From the NCBI RefSeq assembly GCF_022921055.1, contig NZ_CP095061.1:1961501-2025500 (forward strand): a stretch of DNA of 64,000 bases, written 5' to 3'. Each line of letters opens with the position of its first letter. Position 1 is the stretch's first letter. Origin of the DNA: Hymenobacter volaticus. GTDB taxonomy: Bacteria > Bacteroidota > Bacteroidia > Cytophagales > Hymenobacteraceae. Position numbers and translations under genes: made by a program. The notes beneath the pieces were generated by a model. The model was not told the DNA's origin. It saw only the letters and a program-made list of their open reading frames with translations, and searched no databases. Positions 29,348-38,350 of the stretch are shown here, one piece after another.

Positions 29348-29842
29348 ATGAAGTCCTTTGTACAGTTCATTTTTGGCATGACGAGCCTTTTCTTGTCAAC
29401 AGCTGCCGTAGCGCAGAGTGCTACTGGCACGCCTACAAGCACCCGGACAATGCCAAAAACGGTTATTGCCATGAGCGCTACGCCAGTTGCTATGCCTTCG
29501 CCAGCGCCTGCAGCGCCAGCTGCTCCATTAGAAGCGAAAGACTTTAAAGGAACCGTAGTTGATGAACTGGGAGAGCCTTTGGCAGGGGTAGTCGTCTCTG
29601 TAGTGTCAACTAAAAATCAGTTCAGTGCCGCTACGACCACCACCACTAACTCTGAAGGTGAATATTTGCTGCGTACTACCAACGCATCACCGGTACTGCA
29701 AGTAAGCTATGCTGGCTACGAAGACATACGGCAACAAGCCACATATGCCCATCCTATCACGTTTCAACTCCAAGCAATTGATAATTACGAGCGCCAGTTG
29801 AAAAAGAAAGTGAAAGCTGCCGAGAAGGCCTGGCACAAATAA
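29348..29842 (+). CDS. Secreted protein with carboxypeptidase-like regulatory domain
   Basis: The 164-residue protein has a signal peptide (MKSFVQFIFGMTSLFLSTAA). A threonine, alanine and proline-rich linker follows (about 25-60). A CarboxypepD_reg-like beta-sandwich comes next (about 62-145) with FKGTVVDELGEPLAGVVVSV, TNSEGEYLL and LQVSYAGYEDI. In Bacteroidota this domain usually begins TonB receptors and other envelope proteins, but here it stands alone with a short lysine-rich helix at the end. It is probably periplasmic or surface-exposed. Its function is unknown. Confidence 0.75.
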   Translation: MKSFVQFIFGMTSLFLSTAAVAQSATGTPTSTRTMPKTVIAMSATPVAMPSPAPAAPAAPLEAKDFKGTVVDELGEPLAGVVVSVVSTKNQFSAATTTTTNSEGEYLLRTTNASPVLQVSYAGYEDIRQQATYAHPITFQLQAIDNYERQLKKKVKAAEKAWHK

Positions 29843-30227
29843 CAAACAGTACCCGACGAAAATAGCGTCCATTATAAAGCTGCTTGCTGATCGTCGAGAG
29901 GGTAAGCTACTCGCTAATTTACTATAAGGTTGGTACTATAAAATCTTGCTATAGCTGCGTTTCGATAAATCGAATAGCACTTAATCTCTCCTTATCCTTA
30001 TTCTATTGCTAGAACGCTGCTTTGCTCTGTCGCTACCTTAAGGCCTTATTTGTAGCTAGGTAGAGTTGAGTGAGGCAGCGTTTCTATGCGTGTAATGCCA
30101 CCGAGTGGGTTGCACCCAACAAATGAAAGACCAGAGTTACTAAAAATTAAAGCCCCTGATTCTCTGGCAGTAGGTAATAGAAAAAACAAAAAAAAGCGCT
30201 TACAGCGTAAAAGGTAGTATTCGTTTG
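29843..30227. other. Intergenic region upstream of the SRP RNA gene
   Basis: No gene is recognised in these 385 bases. A possible imperfect hairpin joins AACGCTGC (30013-30020) to GCAGCGTT (30075-30082). Confidence 0.4.
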
Positions 30228-30235
30228 TATCTTTG
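30228..30235 (+). promoter_or_regulatory. -7 promoter element (TATCTTTG) of the SRP RNA gene
   Basis: TATCTTTG matches TAnnTTTG and lies just upstream of the predicted 5' end of the RNA. Confidence 0.65.
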
Positions 30236-30239
30236 CACC

Positions 30240-30336
30240 CGGCGAGTCAGAACGACCAGCTCCTGTTGAACTCCCCAGGACCGGAAGGTAGCAAGGGTAG
30301 ACGGTTGAGCGGTGCGATTTTGGCTCGCTTTTTTTT
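30240..30336 (+). ncRNA. ffs: Signal recognition particle RNA (4.5S, small bacterial type)
   Basis: The diagnostic apical loop is present: CCAGGACCGGAAGGTAGCAA lies at about 30277-30296. The flanking sequences form a long hairpin, with CGAGTCAGAA near the 5' end pairing with TTTTGGCTCG near the 3' end. An eight-T run follows and ends transcription. The RNA binds Ffh and targets ribosomes making membrane proteins. The ends are approximate (plus or minus about 5 bases). Confidence 0.88.
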
Positions 30337-30436
30337 GCCTATAAATCTGGGAAGTAACCAGATTCACAATGGGCACTCTCAAGCGACACTAGCAAGCGTG
30401 TCGACCAATAAATCTAGCTAAATCCGGGATAGGTGG

Positions 30437-30444
30437 TAGCTTTG
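30437..30444 (+). promoter_or_regulatory. -7 promoter element (TAGCTTTG) of fsa
   Basis: TAGCTTTG matches TAnnTTTG, 37 bases before the fsa ATG. No clear TTG -33 element is present. Confidence 0.45.
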
Positions 30445-30481
30445 AGGACTTGTTGTTTTCAACTGATTCCGCTTATACCAC

Positions 30482-31138
30482 ATGAAATTTTTCATTGATA
30501 CTGCCAACCTGAAGGACATTCAGGAAGCTGTGGAGCTTGGGGTTCTCGACGGCGTAACCACCAATCCTTCGCTTATGGCCAAGGAAGGCATCAAAGGAAC
30601 TGATGCCGTCATGGCCCATTACAAGCAAATATGTGAGTTGGTGGATGGTGATGTATCGGCCGAAGTAATTGCCACCGACTACGAGGGTATCGTGCGAGAG
30701 GGTGAGGCCTTGGCAGAACTGCACCCCAACATTGTAGTGAAAGTGCCTATGATCCGGGATGGTGTGAAAGCTATCCGCTACTTCTCTGATAAAGGCATTA
30801 AGACCAACTGCACTCTTATCTTCTCGGCTGGGCAAGCCTTACTTGCTGCCAAAGCAGGCGCTACCTATGTGTCGCCGTTTGTGGGCCGCCTCGACGATAT
30901 TGGAGCCGATGGCATGTTGCTGATTCAGCAAATCGTAGATATCTTCTCTAATTACGGATATCCTACGCAGGTACTCGCTGCTTCCGTGCGCCACATTCCG
31001 CACCTAATTCAGTGCGCTGAGTTTGGAGCCGATGTCGTAACCTGTCCGCTCAGCGTTATCACAGGGCTGCTCAGTCATCCACTTACCGACAAAGGTCTTG
31101 CTACCTTCCTTGCTGACCACGCGAAAGTAAACGGCTAA
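30482..31138 (+). CDS. fsa: Fructose-6-phosphate aldolase / transaldolase-like protein
   Basis: The 218-residue protein begins [16 protein letters not shown] and has [13 protein letters not shown] and the Schiff-base lysine in NIVVKVPMI (about residue 85), followed by [23 protein letters not shown] in shorter blocks. This is the short TalC/Fsa form of transaldolase, of the usual length. Members act in the pentose phosphate route as transaldolases or cleave fructose-6-phosphate. Which reaction dominates cannot be told from sequence by eye. It is followed at 31223 by a small gene on the same strand. Confidence 0.9.
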   Translation: MKFFIDTANLKDIQEAVELGVLDGVTTNPSLMAKEGIKGTDAVMAHYKQICELVDGDVSAEVIATDYEGIVREGEALAELHPNIVVKVPMIRDGVKAIRYFSDKGIKTNCTLIFSAGQALLAAKAGATYVSPFVGRLDDIGADGMLLIQQIVDIFSNYGYPTQVLAASVRHIPHLIQCAEFGADVVTCPLSVITGLLSHPLTDKGLATFLADHAKVNG

Positions 31139-31222
31139 CGAACAGCAGGAGCAAAAGCAAGGCGTTCCACTACTTTCCTAGGCCTTAGTTGTTCAGCAGT
31201 CAAACAATTCAATCCTTCAGCC

Positions 31223-31426
31223 ATGTATATCATCAAAGTCAAAGGCAAAGCCAAGATTCCCGATTACATTCAGTTGCGTGACGAGGAGTTTGTGCTCATT
31301 GCTTACTTCCGTGCCGACCGGCCGCTGAAGGATTTGCACCGCTACGGGCTGGAAAACAAGGAAACGGCCTTGGCTGCTGTTATCGACGGCCTTGCTTTCG
31401 GCAAGCTGCAAAAGCTGGAAATATAA
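31223..31426 (+). CDS. Small conserved-looking protein of unknown function
   Basis: The 67-residue protein (MYIIKVKGKAKIPDYIQLRD, then DRPLKDLHRYGLENKETALA) is basic at the start and has an alpha/beta pattern without a signal or membrane segment. The ATG is at 31223, 84 bases after fsa, so it may share the fsa transcript. I do not recognise a named family. Confidence 0.6.
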   Translation: MYIIKVKGKAKIPDYIQLRDEEFVLIAYFRADRPLKDLHRYGLENKETALAAVIDGLAFGKLQKLEI

Positions 31427-31524
31427 ATTTGGGGTTTAGTGCTTGGTTGTTAGGGCATGGTGGTTCTGTCTGCTACTACGCCTTACCAACCGAGCGCTAA
31501 GCACTAAAAACTAAGCATTAAATT

Positions 31525-32222
31525 ATGTCCGTTGTCGAGCTGCACGATGCGTATATCATGCAGGATGTAAACACCATCCTGCAGAAGGTCACGTTTACGC
31601 TGGAGAAAGGAGAGTTTGCCTATCTGGTAGGTCGGACGGGGTCTGGTAAGAGCTCTTTGCTAAAGACGCTGTACGCCGATTTGGGGTTGGGAGCCGGTAC
31701 TGGAACGGTAGCGGGCTTTCCATTGCCTCGCATCAGCAACAGTAGCAAGGTGCCATACCTGCGCCGCAAACTGGGTATTATATTCCAGGATTTTCAGCTA
31801 CTCTTCGACCGGACGGTAGCCGAAAACCTGCTTTTTGTGCTTAACGCCACTGGGTGGAGCGGCAAGGCGCGTAAGCAACAGCGCATTTCGGAGGTGCTCA
31901 TGCGCGTGGGCTTGGCCAATGTGGCGGGTAAGATGCCGCACCAACTATCGGGGGCGAGCAGCAACGCGTGGTTATTGCTCGTGCTCTACTCAACGAGCCG
32001 CTATTGCTGCTCGCCGATGAGCCCACCGGCAACCTCGACCCCGATGTAGCAGACAGCATCATGCGCCTGTTCGTGGAAATCAATAATTCGGGCACAGCCG
32101 TGCTCATGGCTACCCACAACTACCAAATTATTCAGCAGTACCCAAAGCGCGTGCTCAAGTGCGAGCAAGGCCATTTAGTGGATTCTGCGGTAACGCCTTT
32201 TCAGTTAAAAAACGAGTTCTAG
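31525..32222 (+). CDS. ftsE: FtsE-type ABC ATPase, apparent frameshift
   Basis: The sequence encodes a 232-residue ATPase once one base is restored. With FtsX, FtsE couples ATP hydrolysis to peptidoglycan hydrolase activation at division. Walker A is GRTGSGKSS. The frame breaks at GGGGG (31950-31954), where LSGASSN should read LSGGEQQRVVIARALL, which one extra G gives exactly. The downstream part holds Walker B LLLLADEPTGNLD and the H-loop MATHNYQI. The start VVELHDAYI and the QDFQLLFDRTVAENL segment fit FtsE of Bacteroidota. No ftsX follows, as is usual when the genes are apart. A macrolide- or LolD-like ATPase is a less likely alternative. Confidence 0.85.
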
Positions 32223-32294
32223 AACATTAGCCGTGGTGTTGTAGTGGCATCTGGCTAATTACTTAGCTGCGCACATTCCAGTTGTGGCACGAAG

Positions 32295-32327
32295 TTGACT
32301 GTAAGTGTTAGCTTGATTGTACATTTG
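32295..32327 (+). promoter_or_regulatory. Promoter (TTG-N22-TACATTTG) of the glycosyltransferase gene
   Basis: TTG at 32295-32297 and TACATTTG at 32320-32327 fit the Bacteroidota consensus, 55 bases before the ATG at 32383. Confidence 0.6.
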
Positions 32328-32382
32328 GCGCCTCAACTCGTCAGCAATCTAAACCGTGGGTTCTTTACTTCTCCTATAATCC

Positions 32383-33276
32383 ATGCCCGGTCTCTCCGTA
32401 TTGATTCCGGTTTTCAACCGCAACGTGACGCCACTGGTGTACGCGTTGCAAGCCCAAATCAAGGATTGGGACGGCCCGGTGGAAATCTTGTGTCTCGATG
32501 ACGGCTCCCGGGAAGTGGAGCGGTTGCCCAACCAGCAGCTAAGCAAGCTGACTGGCGTATGCTACGAAGAACTGCCGCATAATATTGGGCGGGCTGCTAT
32601 CCGCAACCGCCTGGCTCATGCCGCCCGCTACGAGTGGTTGCTGCTCCTCGACAATGATAGTTTGCTACCCGATTCCCGGTTTCTGGCTCGGTATGCTGCT
32701 GCACGCTTGCAGGCGCCAGTATTAGTAGGAGGAACCACCTACGAGCACACCGCCCCTTCGACGGCGGAACTGACCTTGCGTTGGCTGTACGGCCGACTAC
32801 GCGAAGCGCGGCCGGCAGCCGTGCGGCAACGTGCTCCGCATGGGCAACTTACGCTCAACAACATGCTGGTTGAAACGAAATTGTTTCGTCAGTTTGGGCT
32901 AGACGAGCAACTAACCCGCTATGGCCACGAAGACACTAAGTTTGGGTGGCTACTGCGCCAAGCCGGTATTCAGGTGCAGCACCTCGACAATCCGGTATTA
33001 CACGATGGCTTAGAGCCTGCCACTATGTTTTTGCAGAAAAGCCACGAGGCCGTCCGTAATCTGGCCTTGCTTTACCGGGCTGAAGGCTTAGGCAGCGACA
33101 CCAAATTGCTGAAGGCCGCCTTGCAGTTGCACCGTTGGGGCCTGAGTGAAGCCGTGCGGGCTGCGTTCAAGCTGCGCCAAACGCAGGTACGGCGCAACTT
33201 GCTTTCCGTGCGTCCTAGCCTGCGCCAACTCGATGCGTTGAAGCTGTACTGGATGCTGACGGAACTGGCAGAGTAG
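32383..33276 (+). CDS. Family 2 glycosyltransferase
   Basis: The 297-residue protein has the GT-A fold pattern: LSVLIPVFNRNV at the start, CLDDGSREVERL, GRAAIRNRLAHAARYEWLLL and the metal-binding LLLDNDSLLPD. It should transfer a sugar from a nucleotide sugar to a cell-envelope glycan or lipid at the inner face of the membrane. There is no membrane segment. The acceptor and donor are unknown. It has its own promoter and lies within 2 kb of a DegT-type sugar aminotransferase, but no complete polysaccharide locus is visible. Confidence 0.85.
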   Translation: MPGLSVLIPVFNRNVTPLVYALQAQIKDWDGPVEILCLDDGSREVERLPNQQLSKLTGVCYEELPHNIGRAAIRNRLAHAARYEWLLLLDNDSLLPDSRFLARYAAARLQAPVLVGGTTYEHTAPSTAELTLRWLYGRLREARPAAVRQRAPHGQLTLNNMLVETKLFRQFGLDEQLTRYGHEDTKFGWLLRQAGIQVQHLDNPVLHDGLEPATMFLQKSHEAVRNLALLYRAEGLGSDTKLLKAALQLHRWGLSEAVRAAFKLRQTQVRRNLLSVRPSLRQLDALKLYWMLTELAE

Positions 33277-33451
33277 TCTGGTACCTGTGCCACGACAGTA
33301 AGATCCAAGATCAGTGATTGAGCAGTGGCTCTGCGCCAGCTACCACGGCGATGAGGATAGCAGCAAGGGAGCTTTTCAATTAAAAAGCCGATTCCTGGCT
33401 TAGGGCGCAGAAACCGGCTATAAAGCACGGGTAGGTGCAAGTCGGGAATTC

Positions 33452-34363
33452 CTAGTTTTTCTTGTCGTCTTTGCCGTCGAACACGTCTTTTACCGCGCCG
33501 CCTACTTTCTTACCGACTTTCGCGGCACCTTGGCCAACATCTTTGCTAGCTTCCTTTACATCGGAAGCAGTGTTGCTAGCGGCTCGGCCCACCTTACTCC
33601 GTTCGTCGGCGGTGCCTTCTTTCACCGCTTTTGCTTCGTTGCCCACGGCAGCAGCCCCTTGCGAAGCGCGGGCCTCCGCCTTATCAAGGGATTTGAAAGC
33701 GGCGTATTTCAGCTTCTCTTTTTGAATCTCGGCTAAGTCGCGCGCAGGTATGTCGCCTTTCACTTTGTCGTACGCTTCATCGAGGGCCCGCCATTCCGTG
33801 TTGATATTGCGCCAATCGTCGATGTCATACTGATCCTCGTTTTGCTTGATATTCTTGACGAACGACTCGTAAGTGGCGCGGGCATTGGCGGCCGTGAGTC
33901 GGGCGGCCGAGCCGGTGAGCTTGTAGTACTTGCCCACTTTGGGGGCGCTACTAGCAGGGGCTGCGGTATCAGTGCTTGCCTGGTTGGCAGTGGAGTTACG
34001 CTTGCTTTTCCAAGCCGCCTCGCGCTTGTCGAAGGCTTCGGTATAGCGGGTGCGCAGAGCTTCTACTTCCTGCCGTTGGGCATCGTCGTACCGATCTGCG
34101 TACTTATCAATGGCCGCTACTTTGGTATCGAAGTCGGCTTTGAGCTGCGCGGTTTCCTGTTCGTGGTCGGCTTCGGCTATTTCCGCTACGTTGTTGGCTT
34201 TAGCTTCCGCGTCGGCAACGAATAACTGGAAGTCTCTGTAAGCTTGGTCACTTTGTGTGGATACTTCTTTTTTGTCTGGCTGCGAACAACTCGTGTAATT
34301 GAAGGCACCACTAAGCAGCAACAAAGAGACGAAGGCGTTTGCAGTGAATCTTTTCCTGAGCAT
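33452..34363 (-). CDS. Lipoprotein with coiled-coil and LEA-like tail
   Basis: The 303-residue protein has a lipoprotein signal (LLLLSGAFNYTSC, with the lipidated Cys about residue 26). A strongly helical, charged region follows (about 40-240), rich in A, E, K, D and R. The C-terminal part is repetitive (RAASNTASDVKEASKDVG, then GQGAAKVGKKVGGAVKDV), similar to late-embryogenesis-abundant and YtxH-like sequences. It is probably anchored in the periplasm and may be linked to stress tolerance, but no named family is certain. The gene is divergent from the DegT aminotransferase gene and convergent with the glycosyltransferase gene. Confidence 0.65.
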   Translation of the reverse strand: MLRKRFTANAFVSLLLLSGAFNYTSCSQPDKKEVSTQSDQAYRDFQLFVADAEAKANNVAEIAEADHEQETAQLKADFDTKVAAIDKYADRYDDAQRQEVEALRTRYTEAFDKREAAWKSKRNSTANQASTDTAAPASSAPKVGKYYKLTGSAARLTAANARATYESFVKNIKQNEDQYDIDDWRNINTEWRALDEAYDKVKGDIPARDLAEIQKEKLKYAAFKSLDKAEARASQGAAAVGNEAKAVKEGTADERSKVGRAASNTASDVKEASKDVGQGAAKVGKKVGGAVKDVFDGKDDKKN

Positions 34364-34465
34364 GGCATAGGGGTGTTAGAGCGGGGAGAGGCGCGGTATT
34401 TTCACCAGGCATCAATGCTGCTTGGTGGCCCGGTAACGCAAGGCGTATGCCCCAGGTTGCGTGGT

Positions 34466-34498
34466 TTGTGGCCTGTATCAGGCGTCCTTCTATCTTTG
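34466..34498 (+). promoter_or_regulatory. Promoter (TTG-N22-TATCTTTG) of the DegT gene
   Basis: TTG at 34466-34468 and TATCTTTG at 34491-34498 fit the consensus. This places the start of translation downstream, supporting ATG 34562 over longer frames. Confidence 0.6.
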
Positions 34499-34561
34499 AG
34501 TTTGTTCATTCGCTGCCTTTCGTCTGTGCCTACTTTTTCCTTGCCCTGCGCGCCTATTCAT

Positions 34562-35695
34562 ATGCTGGACCTGCGCGCTCAGCATGCTCCTATTCAAAGT
34601 GAGTTGAACGCGGCGCTGCAACAGACCCTGGAGGAAGGTGCCTTCATTCAGGGGCCGGCGGTAGGGCAGTTTGCCGACGAGCTAAGCACGTATTTAGATG
34701 GTGCTCATGTGGTGCCCTGCGCCAATGGCACCGACGCGCTCCAACTGGCCCTTATGAGTTTGCAATTGCCAGCTGGCGCCGAAGTTATCGTTCCTGCTTT
34801 CACTTATGTGGCCACCCTCGAAGCTGCCGCTGTGCTAGGTTTAGTACCAGTCCCGGCCGATGTTCGCCCCGATACGTTCAACCTAGACCCGGCCGCAGTA
34901 GAAGCAGCTCTCACACCGCGCACCGGCGCTATTATCGTGGTGCACCTATTCGGCCAGTGTGCCGACCTAGCTGCCCTGCGGCTTCTGGCCGACAAGCATG
35001 GGGTTGCGCTCATTGAAGACAACGCCCAAGCTATTGGAGCCACATTCACTACCGAAACGGGCCAAATTTGGATGGCCGGCACGGTAGGGGAGGTAGGGAC
35101 AACCTCCTTCTTTCCCAGTAAAAACCTCGGTGCCCTCGGCGACGGTGGTGCCTTGTACACCCACGACCAAGCACGCACCACCTATCTGCGTCAACTAGCT
35201 AACCACGGCCAGACTCGCAAATACCACCACGAGCACATCGGCCTTAACTCCCGCCTCGATACTATACAAGCCGCCCTCCTGCGCGTGAAGCTGCGCTACC
35301 TGCCACAGTGGACTGCAGACCGCCAGCGCATAGCCGCGCACTATGATGCGGCTCTAACAGGCATCTCTAGCCTGCACATTCCAGCCCGTGACCCGCGCAG
35401 CACGCACGTTTTTCACCAGTATACGCTGTTAGTAGAGCAGGAATCTCCTGACAACTCAAGCCGCCGTGACCTGTTGCAGGCATATTTGCAGCAGCAGCAG
35501 ATTCCGAGCGTTGTGTATTATCCTTTGCCCAACCACCTGCAACCAGCTTATAACTACTTGGGCTACCAAGAAGGGCAGTTCCCGGTAGCTGAACGCCTTT
35601 GCCGCACCGTGCTATCCTTGCCCATTCATCCTACTCTGACGGAAGAGCAAGTAGTTGCTGTTGCGGCGGCAGTGCGCACCTGGGCCTCGGCGTAA
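34562..35695 (+). CDS. DegT/DnrJ/EryC1/StrS-family sugar aminotransferase
   Basis: The 377-residue PLP enzyme transfers an amino group to a nucleotide-linked keto sugar. The family start MLDLRAQHAPIQSELNAAL, CANGTDALQLAL, EDNAQAIGA and the PLP lysine in TTSFFPSKNLGALGDGG are all visible. So is HVFHQYTLL in the C-terminal domain. It resembles WbpE/WlbC-type enzymes that make 3-amino sugars for O-antigen. The Gfo/Idh/MocA dehydrogenase at 36776, of WbpB/WlbA type, would provide the keto-sugar substrate. An M48 protease gene lies between them. The longer frame upstream is rejected because the promoter lies within it. Confidence 0.88.
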   Translation: MLDLRAQHAPIQSELNAALQQTLEEGAFIQGPAVGQFADELSTYLDGAHVVPCANGTDALQLALMSLQLPAGAEVIVPAFTYVATLEAAAVLGLVPVPADVRPDTFNLDPAAVEAALTPRTGAIIVVHLFGQCADLAALRLLADKHGVALIEDNAQAIGATFTTETGQIWMAGTVGEVGTTSFFPSKNLGALGDGGALYTHDQARTTYLRQLANHGQTRKYHHEHIGLNSRLDTIQAALLRVKLRYLPQWTADRQRIAAHYDAALTGISSLHIPARDPRSTHVFHQYTLLVEQESPDNSSRRDLLQAYLQQQQIPSVVYYPLPNHLQPAYNYLGYQEGQFPVAERLCRTVLSLPIHPTLTEEQVVAVAAAVRTWASA

Positions 35696-35800
35696 GTCAG
35701 TTGCTGTACAGTAAAGCCGCGCTTGAACGGGAAGCGTGCGGTTGGGTTGGCACTGTTTTTTCTTTCTGCCGTATTACTGTTCTAAAATTTAGTTTCGTCT

Positions 35801-36607
35801 ATGCGCCGTTCATTTCTTACGTTGCTATTGCCGCTAGCCGGAGTAGCCGCCCTCACCACCGCCGCCATTAACAAGCCCACTCAAGGCTTCAACATCTTTC
35901 CCATTCAGCAGGATATCGAGCTAGGCGCTCAGGTAGCCAAGCAAACCGATTCGCTTTACCGGGCCAAAGGTCAGTTGCTGGAGCGCTCCAGCAACGCTCG
36001 TGCGTATCAGCTGCTTGATGGCGTAGTAAAACGAGTGCTCGACAATGGTAACCTCAATTATCGCACCCAGTTTCCCTGGGATGTACAGATTATCAAGGAC
36101 GATCAAACACAGAATGCCTTTGCCACCCCCGGTGGCCACATCTATGTTTTCTCGGGGCTGATTAAGTTTCTCGACGACGAGAACCAGCTAGCGGGCGTAT
36201 TAGGCCACGAGATTGCGCACGCCGACCGGCGGCACAGCACACAGTTGTTGCAGAAACAGTACGGCATTAGCATTTTGTTGGGGGTTATAGCAGGAAATAA
36301 CCCCAATCAACTCGTGCAGATGGCCGCGGGTATCGGGCAGCTTAAGTTCAGCCGTACCTACGAAACCGAAGCCGATAAATACTCTACCATTTACCTCAAC
36401 GGCACGCGCTACTATTCATGCGACGGGGCAGCTGGCTTCTTCATTAAAGCCGAAAAGCAAGGTGGCGGCGGTACGCCAGAGTTCTTGAGCACGCACCCCA
36501 ATCCTGGTTCGCGCATCACCAACATCCAACGGAGTGCCCAACAGCTAGGTTGCACAGGCCGCAACGTCAGCAATTCTAACTTTCAGGAACTGAAGCGGCT
36601 GCTGTAG
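35801..36607 (+). CDS. M48-family zinc metalloprotease, periplasmic
   Basis: The 268-residue protein has an N-terminal signal or anchor (about 1-23). The zinc site HEIAH sits at about residues 136-140 in LGHEIAHADRRHSTQLLQKQ. The third ligand is in YETEADKYS, as in peptidase M48 (BepA/LoiP-like). TPGGHIYVFSGLI and FLSTHPNPGSRI are also typical. Periplasmic M48 proteins degrade or help fold outer-membrane proteins. No TPR domain is present, unlike BepA. A hairpin terminator follows at 36636-36682. Confidence 0.9.
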   Translation: MRRSFLTLLLPLAGVAALTTAAINKPTQGFNIFPIQQDIELGAQVAKQTDSLYRAKGQLLERSSNARAYQLLDGVVKRVLDNGNLNYRTQFPWDVQIIKDDQTQNAFATPGGHIYVFSGLIKFLDDENQLAGVLGHEIAHADRRHSTQLLQKQYGISILLGVIAGNNPNQLVQMAAGIGQLKFSRTYETEADKYSTIYLNGTRYYSCDGAAGFFIKAEKQGGGGTPEFLSTHPNPGSRITNIQRSAQQLGCTGRNVSNSNFQELKRLL

Positions 36608-36635
36608 CTCGAGTAATACTTCTCGAAAACATAAC

Positions 36636-36682
36636 ATAGCGCATCAGTGTGTTAGGCTCTCGCCTGCATGCTGATGCGCTAT
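36636..36682 (+). terminator. Hairpin terminator after the M48 protease gene
   Basis: ATAGCGCATCAG (36636-36647) pairs perfectly with CTGATGCGCTAT (36671-36682). ATTCGTT follows, which is only weakly T-rich. Confidence 0.6.
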
Positions 36683-36775
36683 ATTCGTTGCGGGCATAGG
36701 AGCGCAAGTAGATGAAAGAACTGAAGTTTTTTCGCAGCTTGCTGCTCTTTCTTGCACTTATAAACTCATAAGCCG

Positions 36776-37801
36776 TTGGCTGATTCTCTTTCTGCGGTTC
36801 GCTTCGTTGTTTGTGGTGTGGGGCACATTGGCCGTCGTCATGCTTCGTTGGTGTCGCGTCATTCCGGGGCGCAGCTGACCGCTCTTATTGACATACGCGC
36901 GGAACTAGCTTCTGAATTGGCCTTGGAGCACCCAGGAGTGCCCTTTTTCGCCTCTTTAGAAGATTACCTGCAGCATGGGCCTGAAGCCGATCTATTAACT
37001 ATAGCTACACCAAATTACCAGCATGCGCCCCAAGCTATAGTTGGTTTACAGCATGGTTTGCACGTAGTTATTGAGAAGCCAATTGCCTTAAGCAAGGTGG
37101 ATGCCGAAGCAATTGTACACACTGCGTTGCAAACTGGGCGGTTGGTATTTGGGGTGATGCAAAACCGGTATTCGCCCCCCGCCGCGTGGCTCAAGCAAGT
37201 CTATGACGAGGGCCTGCTAGGCGAGATATACTTGGTGCAGTTCAACTGTTTCTGGAACCGCGACGCCCGCTATTACAAGCCCGGTGGGTGGAAAGGCACG
37301 CAGGCCCAAGATGGGGGTACGCTTTTCACGCAATTCAGCCACTTCGTTGATTTGCTGTATTGGGTGTTTGGCGACATTACCAATATCTCGGCCCGTTTCC
37401 GCGACTTCAATCATGCGGGTCTTACTGAGTTCGAAGACAGCGGCTTGGTCACATTCGATTTAGTGCGCGGCGGTAGTGGCACGCTGCAGTATAGCACTGC
37501 CGTTTGGGACCGGAATCTGGAGAGCAGCCTCACGGTAGTAGCTGAACACGGAAGCCTGCGCCTCGGCGGCCAGTATATGGACAAAGTGGAGTACTGTCAT
37601 CTACGCAACTATACGCTGCCGGTACTGCCCCCAACCAACCCTGCCAACGACTACGGCATGTACCAGGGCAGCGCGGCCAACCACGTTCAAGTAATTGAGA
37701 ACGTGGTTAATACTGTGCAAAAGCGCAGTTCTGCTACCACCAACGCCCTAGAAGGTTTAAAAGTGGTGGAGATAATTGAGCGGATATACAGTCTCAAGTA
37801 G
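36776..37801 (+). CDS. Gfo/Idh/MocA-family oxidoreductase, WbpB/WlbA-like
   Basis: The 341-residue protein has an N-terminal Rossmann fold (FVVCGVGHIGRRHASL) and the family's EKPIALS motif carrying the conserved lysine. The C-terminal sheet domain has GGTLFTQFSHFVDLLYWVFG. The last block is close to UDP-GlcNAcA 3-dehydrogenases (WbpB/WlbA) that oxidise the sugar C3 for a DegT transaminase. Such a transaminase is encoded 1.1 kb upstream. The start is TTG at 36776; an in-frame stop lies five codons above and no ATG is available, so the start is forced. Assignment to that pathway is an inference from motifs and context. Confidence 0.8.
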   Translation: MADSLSAVRFVVCGVGHIGRRHASLVSRHSGAQLTALIDIRAELASELALEHPGVPFFASLEDYLQHGPEADLLTIATPNYQHAPQAIVGLQHGLHVVIEKPIALSKVDAEAIVHTALQTGRLVFGVMQNRYSPPAAWLKQVYDEGLLGEIYLVQFNCFWNRDARYYKPGGWKGTQAQDGGTLFTQFSHFVDLLYWVFGDITNISARFRDFNHAGLTEFEDSGLVTFDLVRGGSGTLQYSTAVWDRNLESSLTVVAEHGSLRLGGQYMDKVEYCHLRNYTLPVLPPTNPANDYGMYQGSAANHVQVIENVVNTVQKRSSATTNALEGLKVVEIIERIYSLK

Positions 37802-38143
37802 AAGGGCAGAGCGAGCAGGAAAAGCAAGGTGAGTAATCGGCACTTCGCTTATGCATAAGCATACTTCTAAGTTGCTTGACTAAAGCGCTTATCGGTGAAA
37901 ACTTGATAACGAGATAGTTGTGCCAGTCTCGAGTTCAGTCGTCTGGATAAGTGAGCAGCAGTAGGTTAAGTAGGCTTGCATACATTCCTCAATTGTGCTA
38001 TAGGTAGGAATAATTATGCTTTATTTATTTTTTGCAGTAACCGATGAATGAACAGGATCTTGGTAAGATTCGTATCTTGCCGATATAGACAAGTTGCCTT
38101 CAACCCAAATTGACGGTAAAACTTGCCTCACATCATTGATCGT
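37802..38143. other. Intergenic region before the PIN toxin-antitoxin genes
   Basis: These 342 bases contain no recognised gene. Near its 3' end a 20-base near-palindrome, GGTAAGAT (38062-38069) and ATCTTGCC (38074-38081), lies where the antitoxin operator is expected. Confidence 0.4.
38062..38081. promoter_or_regulatory. Near-palindrome, possible toxin-antitoxin operator
   Basis: GGTAAGAT, four bases, ATCTTGCC, with one imperfect pair. It lies 63 bases before the antitoxin start and overlaps TATCTTGC, a near match to a -7 element. Confidence 0.35.
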
Positions 38144-38350
38144 ATGACCCTGACCCAACAAATCATCCAAGAGATTGACTTGCTGCCACCCACTGAGCTG
38201 GAAGTCGTTTACCAAGAAGTAGCTAAGCGCATGAGCCACATTAGCCGCGCCACTAAAATTCTGGCTAAATACAAAGGCAAAGGCCGCGGAATTTGGTCTA
38301 TGGACGCGCAGGAGTATGTTCGGCAATTACGGCAGAGCACTCGTGGCTAA
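38144..38350 (+). CDS. Putative antitoxin of a PIN-type toxin-antitoxin pair
   Basis: The product is 68 residues from the ATG at 38144 (MTLTQQIIQEIDLLPPTELE, then EVAKRM). A short helical start with LPPTELEVVYQEV is like the small antitoxins paired with PIN toxins in many bacteria and cyanobacteria. The C-terminal part, GIWSMDAQEYVRQLRQ, would wrap the toxin. It overlaps the downstream PIN gene, the usual arrangement. No separate DNA-binding fold is certain. Confidence 0.7.
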   Translation: MTLTQQIIQEIDLLPPTELEVVYQEVAKRMSHISRATKILAKYKGKGRGIWSMDAQEYVRQLRQSTRG

